A stretch of DNA of 64,000 nt from Candidatus Nanoarchaeia archaeon (GTDB lineage: Archaea; Nanobdellota; Nanobdellia; Woesearchaeales; JANQNE01): assembly GCA_028279725.1 (NCBI GenBank), contig JANQNE010000001.1, positions 92,726 to 156,725 of the forward strand, read 5' to 3'. This document shows, piece after piece, positions 53,101-63,400 of this stretch. Under the pieces are notes generated by a model, which saw nothing but the letters and a program-made list of their open reading frames with translations, was not told the origin of the DNA and searched no databases. Each line of letters opens with the position of its first letter. Within the stretch, counting starts at the first letter, position 1. A program made the translations under genes and the position numbers.

Positions 53101-53430
53101 ATGACCTTAACAGGTGATGGAGAGTTAGGCATAGGAACAGATAGCCCAAGCGAGATACTGGAAGTAGCATCGTCAAATCCTAGAGTTAGTGTAAAAGATT
53201 CAGATAGCTCAGGATCCACAGCCACTACAGGAGTAATTTTCCTTGATAGCTCAGGATCAAGACAAGGTTATGTTGGAGACCTTTCTAGCGCCAATCAGCA
53301 TCTATACATCGGATCTGACAACGGAGAGATTCTTTTAGAGAACTTAGCTAGCACTTACAGCGGAGGAAGTGCCTATGTCTGTGTATATGACAGTGGAGTG
53401 GTTTATGCAAGCGAATCTGCATGTCCATAA
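50158..53430 (+). CDS. Secreted fibre-like protein 1 with VGIGT repeats
   Basis: 1,090 aa from ATG 50158, set by AAGGAGG 9-10 nt upstream (ATG 50128 is also in frame). Signal peptide GILYIALLLLTVSLASA. From about residue 225, ten VGIGTTSP-like motifs (GNVGIGTTSPSEKLYI, GKVGIGTTSPGNTLEV, GELGIGTDSPSEILEV) each followed by a beta segment and spaced 60-150 residues. Such units form triple beta-helical shafts in phage tail fibres and bacterial adhesins. There is no S74 self-cleaving chaperone; the end is Cys-containing (YVCVYDSGVVYASESACP). Confidence 0.85.
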   Translation: MRRGILYIALLLLTVSLASAAMTTKLSLQGEARTSSGDVISSGDLRVLVDDENSCSGSSPLLNQTYASAIVNSRFDELLTLSLNYNDDYYLCLYVNNEQVGGPYTFRGGQGEINTEDLADSSITGSDISTSTTLDIAGLDITDSSDSTSQVAIQGPASTTKLHLGQFSDGSYLFNNYFYNSGHTTDNSSLGSTGIIFDTAGIDFQYAAASATPSRQTAMKIDSSGNVGIGTTSPSEKLYIQDGNIMLNRNTATYGSNITLAAYPTGSGQQAGGINFHQLHGGGPGVVGRIEALWESGAADVYETSMVFSTRPDISSSVQERMRITSTGNVGIGTTSPIGKLHVAGAPGSIWLQNTAANGRSWRIGEEENAGKLTIYDNNATAYRMTIDSTGKVGIGTTSPGNTLEVKGSSNGGGITIRESDGGYDAINFSGYDSNGRIDIFSGGTGERIVLNPQGHSYFYGPGKLGIGTKSPGALLTINKSTASVTGDAMHLSLWDSSATTGNRIGISFSGNAVQARNRAGIWMESKTNGNEGDLVFATRFAEDGTQLQTTDEKMRITSGGKVGIGNTAPERNLEISNNGNEYAGARFSYFGTTGYSPYLEFVRSNSTTIDVESTTGDGDVLGVISFKGHNTGNQDWGGSVIRTIQDGPTVGSNVPASMELYTYGATWTNNNQLYLDTSGNIGIGTSDPGNGGFATGGKPTLHLKGTVPALSFEDTSDNHNWSIQAQDKFEIVDVDDSITRRFVIDAAGDVGIGTTNPAGRLEIHQGTDTDSYAGLVIDGTAQMTTRMYLNNTDFIINRGGTDVMAIQNDGNVGIGTNNPQVELHVNASTTPEIQLTEGGSSGRIRMVIDGGGDPEIQLRNSSGTNRAIIHSDGVSYFNGGNVGIGTTSPDQLLTVAGTSGAIRVERQDITRGNHARNIFLAGNGESDSDGLYYNVLLEENNSYDSWVEYMISGGGYGATAGRRAGMRWYTQGSGDVGHLRMTLTGDGELGIGTDSPSEILEVASSNPRVSVKDSDSSGSTATTGVIFLDSSGSRQGYVGDLSSANQHLYIGSDNGEILLENLASTYSGGSAYVCVYDSGVVYASESACP

Positions 53431-53463
53431 GAAGATGAAAATCAAAAACCAAGGAGGTAAAAA

Positions 53464-56400
53464 ATGAGAGGAAACAAAACAAAACAACAAAAAGAGGTTA
53501 AGTCAAAAAATAAGAAAGAGTTGATCAACAAAAAGTTGATATTCTTTGCACTGGCCTCCTCAATAATTCTCCTCTCTCTTAGCGTGAGCTCTCTCGGTTT
53601 AGTCCTCTCAGACCAGGCATCAGGCGTTAAGTACTTAGGAACTCTGATACAATCAGGCAACTTAAACGTTTACATCTATGACGCTCCAACTGGAGGAAAC
53701 CTAGTATACAACGACACTTTTGCCGGAGCTATCACAGGAGGAGCATGGAACGTCATGCTCGGAGAAAAACAATCTCTTAGCTTAGAATATGGCAAAGCCT
53801 ACTATAAAGATTATGATATAAACGGAACAGATATAGATTTCACAAACACAACTGGAGGAATAACAGAAAGAAAACTTTTCTTTTCACCGGTTGGAGAGAT
53901 AGGAAGTGAAGACTTAGATCTAGATGGAAATGTAGGTATCGGAACAGACAATCCAGACACTTTATTACACCTAAACGATTCAGCAGGTGGACCACATGCT
54001 GCCTTACTTATAGAACACTCCGGAGACCAAACATCAAGAATACGCTGGAAAACCGCAGGCGTCAACAGGTTTGATATTGTCGGTGATAGCACTGGATTTT
54101 ATATCTACAACGGAACACCTAGTACAATCTTCCATGCTAGTCAATCAGGAAGATTCGGCATGGGAACGACAAGTGCTGGTTCATTTGAAGCAGAAGCACG
54201 GAGACTTGTTGCTGGTGATGGTGCAGGTAACGAAGGCATAACAGTGTATGCAGGAACTTCTAGCAACAGCGGACTTTATTTCGCAGATGGCACTTCAGGA
54301 GCATCTCAGACTGCTGCAGGAGGGCTGAATTATAATCACGCAACAGACAAATTAGCACTTAGAGCTGGCGGAGATGTAAGAGCGACAATAGATTCATCAG
54401 GCAACGTAGGAATCGGAACGACAACCCCTAACAAAATATTGCACGTAAGAGAAGGAGATGCTGGTTCTGTAACTAGCTCAAGCTCAGCTGGAGTGATAAT
54501 AGAATCTGATGGTTCAGAAGGTTGGCTAGAGTTCCAGACAGCAGGTACTACAAACAATGCAGGATTAGTGTGGTCTGACTCTGGAGGATCTGAAGAAGCT
54601 GTTGTCTCTTATGATCACAATACGCAAAGGATGACTCTTGCATCAGAGGATGATATATATCTAAACCCCACAGGCAACGTAGGGATCGGAACAGCATCAC
54701 CGACCCAAACATTAACAGTTGCAGGAGATATAAACGTAACAGGAAGCTCTTACTTAGGAACAATTGATCTGCAGGGAGGAAACATCAGTGCTCAAAATAT
54801 CGCAAGTACTGACAGATTATTAGTTGGTGGTTCATCCTTCGGAAGCTGGGCTGTCAATGTTAAAGGCAGAGATAATGCGATGGTTGTTCATGATGCAAGC
54901 AATAACCAGATACTGAAAGCAGATGTCGGCGGCGTAGTAATCAATGATGACAGCCAGGATAAAGATTTCAGAGTAGAATCAGACAACAATGTAAATGCTT
55001 TATTTGTCCAGGGAAGTGATGGAAGCGTAGGTATTGGAACATCATCACCTGCTACATTATTGGATGTTACTGATTCAACAACAAAAATAAACACATTAGA
55101 AGTTTCAGATGGCTCTACTTATACTGTATCTATTGGAAGTAATACTGCAGATACAGGTTATATTGGAGTTTCTGGTTCTGCTAAGATGGCAATAGGTACT
55201 GCAGACACTGACAGAATAACTATTGACACTTCAGGCAACGTAGGAATCGGAACATCAAGCCCAGATTCAGTCATAGGTTTCACAGGACCCCTTGTACAGA
55301 TAGAAGGAGGAGAACCAGCAATAATATTCAATTCTACAGACTCTAGCGCAAACACATGGGAGATAGGAGTTTCTGGAGGAGGAAGTGGACAGGACTTAAG
55401 ATTTGTTGAAGATGGAGTAGATAGGTTATTTATTGATCAGGATGGAAAAGTTGGTATTGGAACAAATGCTCCAGCACAACATCTTCACATATATGAAGGA
55501 AACGCAGGAACTGATCCAAGTTGGCTAGGTTCTGATGACATTCTTCTAGAGAGCGATACTACCCTATACATGCAGTTCTTCACACCTAACAACCAGGCAG
55601 GAGGCATAGAGATGTCTGATCCTGATGGAAGAGCTGGAGGATTTGTGATATATAACCACAACGGAGGAACTATGAGTGTAGGAAGTGAGAATTATATCGG
55701 ATTTTCAACAGGAGGAGGAACTCACAGCAGGATAGATCCTTCAGGTAATTGGGGAATCGGAACAACAAGCCCTAATGCAAAAATCACAGTAAACGGCGCA
55801 AAGACAGTCACAGGACCAAACGCAACAAACAAAGGTATTGCATTGATAGCTGCAGGAGATAACAACGTAGGCCTTACTATAGGAAACTATGCTAACTCAC
55901 CTTTTGCAATGTGGCTTCAGTCCATGGACAATAGGGATGGCTTCACAACAACATATCCTTTATCATTAAATCCAACTGGTGGAAAGGTCGGTATCGGAAC
56001 ATCAAATCCAGATGCAACACTTCACTTAAGGACCTCAAACGGCCAGCTTATGGTATTGGAAAGAACATCAGCTACTCATGATAAATGGGGAATCTATCAT
56101 GCAGACACAGGTGGATTTGGACATCTGCAGTTCAAGAACGAAGACACCGGAAATATAATAACTACTTTAAGGTCTGATGGAAATGTGGAGATAGGAAGAA
56201 ACAATGTTCAACATGGATTATTTGGTCTTCTTCATCTTAAGAAACCTGTTGCAAGCGATATGGGCCCTATATTGATGCTGCAAAACGAACAGTATGGCTC
56301 TTCATCCGGAGCAGGTTCTGCGATAAGGTTCGTAGGCCATTATGAGACTACAAGATATTCAGAGATAGAAGCTATAATGAGGGGAACTTCTCTTGCAGAC

Positions 56401-57384
56401 AGGCTTAATTTCAATTTCATAGGTGCATCAGGACAACCGAACGTAACAACTATGACTTTGAAATGGACCGGAAATGTAGGGATCGGAACAGAAACTCCAG
56501 AATCTAATCTGGAGATCTTTGCTGATTCTGGAAGTGATTCAAAGTTGATAATATCAGACGGAGATGTAGATCATAACATCACAACAGAAGGACCTACTGA
56601 CATGTACTTCAGGATCAAACCATACAATTCAGCTGAAGGTGGAGCTATGTTAAGAGGTTTCTCTGATAGTGATCGTACTGCAATATCTATCGCAGGTCTT
56701 ATTGGTTCAAATAATCCTGCTGATGACACTCCAGCTGTACTTATTAGTGCTGCTAAAAAGAATGGTAATGCTGACACTGTTTTAGGAGCTTCAGAAACTG
56801 CTTTAGCTGTTGACGCTAACAGTGATGGTGGAAGAGATTTTGTGATCTTAGGAGACGGTAAAGTAGGAATCGGAACAACAAGCCCAAGTAGACCTTTGCA
56901 CATTGCAGACACAACAGCTGTTCTAAATCTTCAGGATACAAATGGTGCTGGTGGTACTGAGATAGCATACCTAAGGTTTGCAAATAGTTCAGATGGCGAA
57001 ATAGGATATGTTGGTTTTGGCTCAGGAGGAAACGCCAATATGTACATGAATAATTATTTGGCTGGTGGAGATATTCTTTTATTGCCTGGATCAGGGGGCA
57101 ACGTAGGAATCGGAATATCAGCTCCTGATCAAGAGCTTCATGTAGATGGCCAGATAGCCCTACATGAATCAGGTTACAGTGGAAGGTATATTGCGTTCTT
57201 CTACAGGTCTACTGAATCTGCTAATACATGCAATAATGAATGCACTGCCGAACCTAGCGGATTTGACAGTGACAGCGGAAAATGTATCCAAGGATGGGAT
57301 GCATCTAATGGAGCACCATTAGATTGTGGAACCACTTCATCATCATCAGGATGCTATTGCCTATGTGCAGGAGTTGACGCATAA
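53464..57384 (+). CDS. Secreted fibre-like protein 2 with VGIGT repeats
   Basis: 1,306 aa, ATG 53464 with AAGGAGGT 6 nt upstream. Signal anchor after a basic stretch (KKLIFFALASSIILLSLSVSSLG). Twelve or thirteen VGIGT-type motifs between about residues 157 and 1230, with variants such as GRFGMGTTSA and GNVGIGISAP. The N-terminal block (GNLNVYIYDAPTGGNLVYNDTF) parallels that of protein 1 (GDLRVLVDDENSCSGSSPLLNQTY). The C-terminus is Cys-rich (ANTCNNECTAEPSG ... CYCLCAGVDA). It starts 33 nt after protein 1 and probably forms fibres with or like it. Confidence 0.85.
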   Translation: MRGNKTKQQKEVKSKNKKELINKKLIFFALASSIILLSLSVSSLGLVLSDQASGVKYLGTLIQSGNLNVYIYDAPTGGNLVYNDTFAGAITGGAWNVMLGEKQSLSLEYGKAYYKDYDINGTDIDFTNTTGGITERKLFFSPVGEIGSEDLDLDGNVGIGTDNPDTLLHLNDSAGGPHAALLIEHSGDQTSRIRWKTAGVNRFDIVGDSTGFYIYNGTPSTIFHASQSGRFGMGTTSAGSFEAEARRLVAGDGAGNEGITVYAGTSSNSGLYFADGTSGASQTAAGGLNYNHATDKLALRAGGDVRATIDSSGNVGIGTTTPNKILHVREGDAGSVTSSSSAGVIIESDGSEGWLEFQTAGTTNNAGLVWSDSGGSEEAVVSYDHNTQRMTLASEDDIYLNPTGNVGIGTASPTQTLTVAGDINVTGSSYLGTIDLQGGNISAQNIASTDRLLVGGSSFGSWAVNVKGRDNAMVVHDASNNQILKADVGGVVINDDSQDKDFRVESDNNVNALFVQGSDGSVGIGTSSPATLLDVTDSTTKINTLEVSDGSTYTVSIGSNTADTGYIGVSGSAKMAIGTADTDRITIDTSGNVGIGTSSPDSVIGFTGPLVQIEGGEPAIIFNSTDSSANTWEIGVSGGGSGQDLRFVEDGVDRLFIDQDGKVGIGTNAPAQHLHIYEGNAGTDPSWLGSDDILLESDTTLYMQFFTPNNQAGGIEMSDPDGRAGGFVIYNHNGGTMSVGSENYIGFSTGGGTHSRIDPSGNWGIGTTSPNAKITVNGAKTVTGPNATNKGIALIAAGDNNVGLTIGNYANSPFAMWLQSMDNRDGFTTTYPLSLNPTGGKVGIGTSNPDATLHLRTSNGQLMVLERTSATHDKWGIYHADTGGFGHLQFKNEDTGNIITTLRSDGNVEIGRNNVQHGLFGLLHLKKPVASDMGPILMLQNEQYGSSSGAGSAIRFVGHYETTRYSEIEAIMRGTSLADRLNFNFIGASGQPNVTTMTLKWTGNVGIGTETPESNLEIFADSGSDSKLIISDGDVDHNITTEGPTDMYFRIKPYNSAEGGAMLRGFSDSDRTAISIAGLIGSNNPADDTPAVLISAAKKNGNADTVLGASETALAVDANSDGGRDFVILGDGKVGIGTTSPSRPLHIADTTAVLNLQDTNGAGGTEIAYLRFANSSDGEIGYVGFGSGGNANMYMNNYLAGGDILLLPGSGGNVGIGISAPDQELHVDGQIALHESGYSGRYIAFFYRSTESANTCNNECTAEPSGFDSDSGKCIQGWDASNGAPLDCGTTSSSSGCYCLCAGVDA

Positions 57385-57414
57385 ACATGATAAAAGAGGT
57401 AAAAACAAAATAGA

Positions 57415-60400
57415 ATGAGAAAAGTGAGGGGTGTTTGGATAATAGTATTCATTTTACTAGCCACCACTCTAGCTTTTGCTTTCAAAGGAGGAGATTACTA
57501 TGCAGGAAAATCCTATGAAGGCAACTCATCAAACTACCAGGTTGTTGCATCAGTTGGAGCTGGCTCAGGCTATGACACTTCAGCTAACTACGAAGTTTCA
57601 TTCACACTCCTAGACCAACCAACCTATCACAACGCAACATCATCAAACTACCAGTTAGACTTAGGAACTCAGTTAGCATTCGGGATCAGCTCAACACATT
57701 ACACAGTAAACGATTTCATCTTCGGACTTACAGGAGGAGATGAAAACAACTCTAACTTAACCTTAACACACAAATCAGACTTCAAACCAGTAGGTCCTAT
57801 ATTCCACAACAACTATTCAGGAAACCTAGGATTCTTAGCAGCTTCAGGACTTTCACAAGCACCGGTAATCACATTAATAGCTCCAGACAATGCGGCAATA
57901 AATACAACAACATACAACATAACGTTCTATTATGAAGCTACAGACCCAGACTCAGGAATCGCTAACTGCTCATTATACATCAACAGCACATTAAACCAGA
58001 CAGCAACAAACATAACAGAATCAACAACACTAAACTTCACTATAAACAACATGCCAAATGCAGATTACTCATGGCAGATCGAATGTACTGATGATTCAGT
58101 TGACATTTCAATAGGAACTTCACAGACACTAACACTGACAGTCTACTACGACTACGAACCAACACTAACAACAAACACTCCAGATTCAACAACAGACTCT
58201 GACGGAATCATACCTTTCAGCTACACACCAACTGACGACCGCGGCTTCCGGAACTGCTCACTATTAATAGACGGATCAATAGTAGAATCATCAACATCGA
58301 TAAACAACTCAGTAGCAAACATCTTCACATACAACTTAGCTCAAGGAAACTACACATGGAACGCAATCTGCTATGACACAGGAAATCATTCAATACAAGG
58401 AACAAATAAGACAGTAGAGGTATTGATACCAAAACAATCAACATCAATAACGATCCCAACACACAGATCCATCGATTACGCATCTATATCAATCACAGGA
58501 GCACAGCTAAACTCATCATATCCGTCTGATGTAACATTAGACATCGGAAATGATTCAAGCATAGACTATAACTACGCAGGACAACTATCCACAACAACCA
58601 CATATGATTCAGGATTCAGCACAGCACTATACACAGAAGCTCTTTCATGTTCATGCACAGGATGCACACCATCAGCTGGACAATGTACAATACCTATAGT
58701 AATACACACAAACACAGCCGGTAAACTGACATTATCAAATCTAATAATCAACTACTCACTTGCACAGATACCAAACCAGATCTGGCTGCATGACACAAAC
58801 AAGACGATCAACCTATCTCAATACTTCTTTGACATAGAAGGAGACGACATAACATACACAGCAACACCAGTAAACAACATAACAATATCAATAAACAACA
58901 CAAATAAGATTGCAACTTTAATCCCAAGCTTAAACTTCACAGGAGAAAGATATGTAACATTCACAGCAACAGACTCAAACAATGCTTCAACAGATTCAAG
59001 AAACATAACGCTAAGAGTTTCAGAGACAGCATCACCTCCATCTCTAATCCAAAACATCACAACGATCTACATGAACATAGGAATAAACAAGACATTAGAC
59101 TTATCTACTTACTTCAACGACACAGATGGAGATGATATGACATTCTCGGCAACAACAGGCCCTAATATAACAGCACACATAAACAATGCAACAGACTCAG
59201 CAATCATCCAACCATTAGCAAACTGGACAGGAGTATCATACATCCAGTTCACAGCTTATGATGTATATGAATACGCAACTCCTTCAGACAACGCAACTGT
59301 TGTAATAGGAGCAGATGCAGATGAAGACGGAGTTAACGATCCGACAGATAACTGCGTCAACACACACAACCCTAACCAGCTAAACACAGACGGAGACAGC
59401 CTTGGAGATGTCTGCGATCCTTGTGTAAACGACAACAAGAACGAATGTAATCCTCAGGATTCAGGATTTGAAGAAGCAAACTCATCAGAACAGACAATAA
59501 CAACACCTTCAGGAAACTTAAACATGTATATTCCTGCAGGAGCATTAAACACATCAGTAAACATAACTATAAACGCAGGAAACAATAACTCACAGTTCAA
59601 TGCAACAGGAATACAGCTATTAGGAAATGTATTCTGGTTCCAGCCTGATGGCTTAAACTTCCTAAAACCAATTACAATAACAATAAGCTACAATGAATCA
59701 GATGTTGCAGATGAAAATGAAATCATAATCTACACATATAATTCACCTAAATGGATACCTCAGAACACAGTATGTGACACACTAGAAAACATATGTTATA
59801 CTGAAATAACACACTTCTCATTGTATGGATTAGGAACAGAGAACCAGCCGCCAGAATTCAACGGTCCTATCAATAATATAACAGTTGCAGAAGACACTAT
59901 AATCGAGATCAATCTAACGGATTACTTCTCTGATCCAAACGGAGATTCCTTAGAATTCAGCTCAAACACTCCGGCAAACATGTCAGTAAACATAACTAAG
60001 TTCAAATACCTGACAATACTTGAAGAACACGAAACATCAACATGGTTCGCTAGAGATCTGTTCTACTCAGACAACATAATCTACATAGCAGACGGAAACG
60101 GCGGACTGCAGATAATAAACATAACAAACAAGACAGACGCACAATCGATCTCCTCATATGACACATCAGGAGAAGCACTGGGATTATTCACGCTAGGAAA
60201 CTTCACATACATCGCAGATTCAACAGCAGGACTTCAGATCATAAACATAACAAATATCTCAAATCCTACACCAGCAGCAACACACAACACACCAGGAACA
60301 GCATATGAAGTATTTATCCTTAACAACATCGCATATGTAGCAGATGACACAACACTGCAGATAATAAACATAACAGACAAATCATCTCCTTCATACATAA

Positions 60401-63400
60401 GCAACTACACAACACCAGGAGAATGCAGAGGAGTATATGTAGTTGACAAGACAGCATATATAACAGATGGAAACAACGGACTCATTATCCTAAACATCTC
60501 CAACCTATCAGATCCAACCTTATTAGGAAACAGGACAACTCCAACCTACGCAAAGAACCTATATATAGAAGACAATCTAGCATACATAGCAGCTTCTTAT
60601 TCAGGATTGCAGATAATCAACATCTCAGACCCCACTGATCCTCAAATACTAGGTTCTTACAACACTCCTGACTATGCTCAGAGTGTTGTTGTACTGGGTA
60701 ATTATGCTTACATAGCAGATATGGATGGAGGACTGCAGATAATAGATATCTCAGATCCAACCACACCGATAAGAGCAAACAACATAGACACTACAGACTC
60801 AGCAACTGGAGTGTATGCAGACGGCAAATATATCTATTTATCAGACTCATTCCCTGGATTCGAAGTTATAGAAGCAACATCATCTGCAGTAATAACACCA
60901 GATAATAATTGGAATGGAGTTAGATATATAACATTCAACGCAACAGACAGCGTAAACATAACATCATCAAACACAATTACATTGAATCTAACGCCAGTGA
61001 ATGATGGCGCTCCTGTGCTTGCATTAAATCTGTCAAACCATGCATGGTATGAAGATGCATCAAAAGAAAACGCATTCGACTTAGATGATCATTTCACAAA
61101 CCCTGACTGGGATGAGACAGTAACATATAATGTTACAGGCAACTTAATCATAAATATAACCATACATGCAAATAACTCAGTTTCATTCTCACAGCCGGAT
61201 AACTGGACAGGATCAGAAGAAGTATTCTTTACAGCTGATGACAATGCAGGACTCTCAACAGACTCTAACAACATAACATTGACAGTCTTAGAGATAAATG
61301 ACCCTCCTGTATTCAACAAGACAATACCTAATCAGACATGGTCCGAAGATAACATGGTAACTCTTAACCTTTCAGAATACTTCTTCGACATAGACAACAA
61401 CCTGACATATACATATACACCAGTCACAAACATTACTATAGGCTTAAGCAATACAACTTCACAGGTCAACCTGACACCGCAGGCAAACTGGTCTGGAGTA
61501 AGATACATTGTATTCACAGCACATTCAGTCGGCAACAATGATACAGTCAGCTCTAACAATGTAACATTGAACATAACCCCTGTAAATGATCAGCCTTCAA
61601 TGTACAATGCGATCCCTAACCAGACATGGCTTGAAGATGCAAACCAGTCAATAAGCTTAAACACTTACTTCTATGATATAGATGGAGATGACTTAAACTT
61701 CACTTATTCGATAACTGGAACAAACATCTCAGTCATAGTTGACAATGTATCAAACACCATCAAGTTCTCTCCAGACTTGGAATGGTTTGGAACAGAATAT
61801 GTGGTTATAACTGCGTATGATCCTGGATTATTGAACAAAGCATCAAACAACATAACATTGAATGTATCCTCAGTAAATGACGCTCCTATATTCTCAGGAA
61901 CCATCCCAGATCAAAACTGGTCTGAAGATACAAATATAACCATAAATCTTTCAGCATACTATTCAGATATAGATTCTAACTTGACATACAATTTCACGTT
62001 CTCATCTCCTCCGGCAAATATAACAGTTTCTATAATAAATATGACAGGAATCGCAACCCTTATCCCTGATGAGAACTGGCACGGAACCGAATTTATAACA
62101 TTCTATGGAAATGATGAAGATAACTCGATCCCTTCAAACAGCGGCATACCTATCAGATTAGATGTTTACAACATAAATGACCATCCAGAACTTAATGAGC
62201 TTCAGTGCCACAACGGTTCAGCTTGGATTGATTGCAATAATATCATATTTAACAACAACTTAACACAGATAAGAGTAAACTGCACAGACAACGACACAGC
62301 ATCAGACATCGCATACATAAACTACACACTATATAATACAGAGGATTCAAAATACCTGATAAACTCAGCTAACTACACATCAAGCAGTGGAGACTTCTAC
62401 TATTATGACTACAACACAATCATAGAAGATTCAGGAACATTCAACTTAACAGTTAACTGTGTAGATCAAGACAACGAGATATCATCACAATACATTAACT
62501 GGTCACTTCCATGGGGAACTCTAGTAGCAACCAAGGTAACAGACAACTCAAATGTAATCCAGGAACAATTATTCGACTTCACATCACAGATCAGCTGTAC
62601 AGGAGGAGAATGCGGTTATGTGAATGCTACCTTAGATCCAATTGTCACAGACAACTGTCCTAGTGAAATGCTTAGTTATTGGACTTTTGATGATGCATCA
62701 AATGCAACAAAAGATGATTATGATGGAAATCATGGAACAGCTTATGGAAATGCATCTTACATTGCTGATGGCAAGGTCAATGGTGCTATGCAGTTTGATG
62801 GAAACGGAGATTATGTAAATATCTCAAACAGCTCTATCTTTGAATTCACTACAGATCCTTTCTCTGTCTGCTTCTGGTTCAATTCACCTTCAAGAGATAT
62901 AACTGATAACGAGATAATGATAGGAAAGGGAACAGTTGGAACTAACTACGGTTTAAGGATTGGATTCTGGTCTGCAAACGATGGATTGCTTTTCGGAGAC
63001 AGTGCAGGATTTAAATACACAAATTCACAATTTGATGATGGAACTTGGCATCATATGTGTGGTGTGTTTGATGGAACATTGTCATTCGCAGGTCTAAAGA
63101 TCTACATAGATGGTGTTAATCAAGCAACATCTGCTGCAGGGTCTTTTAATGGTATGTCAGAGACAAATTATAATTTAGTGATAGGAAGCAGTATAGTGAA
63201 TGGTGCTATATCAACTCAATTTTACAACGGATCAGTTGATGAAGTAGCGATCTACAACAGAACTTTAAATGCTTCTGAAGTCCAACAACACTATGATCAA
63301 GGTGTTAGTAGTAAAAGTTACTGCGGAGGACAATCCAAAGGAGTAATCCCAGTAGGATCAGGAACACCATTCTACACACTAAACATCTCCAACCCATATG

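Noticed and set aside
50150..57384. Possible CRISPR array suggested by recurring short identical DNA
   Set aside because: The recurring units are in-frame VGIGT codons with irregular 180-450 nt spacing and coding DNA between; no direct repeat/spacer regularity.
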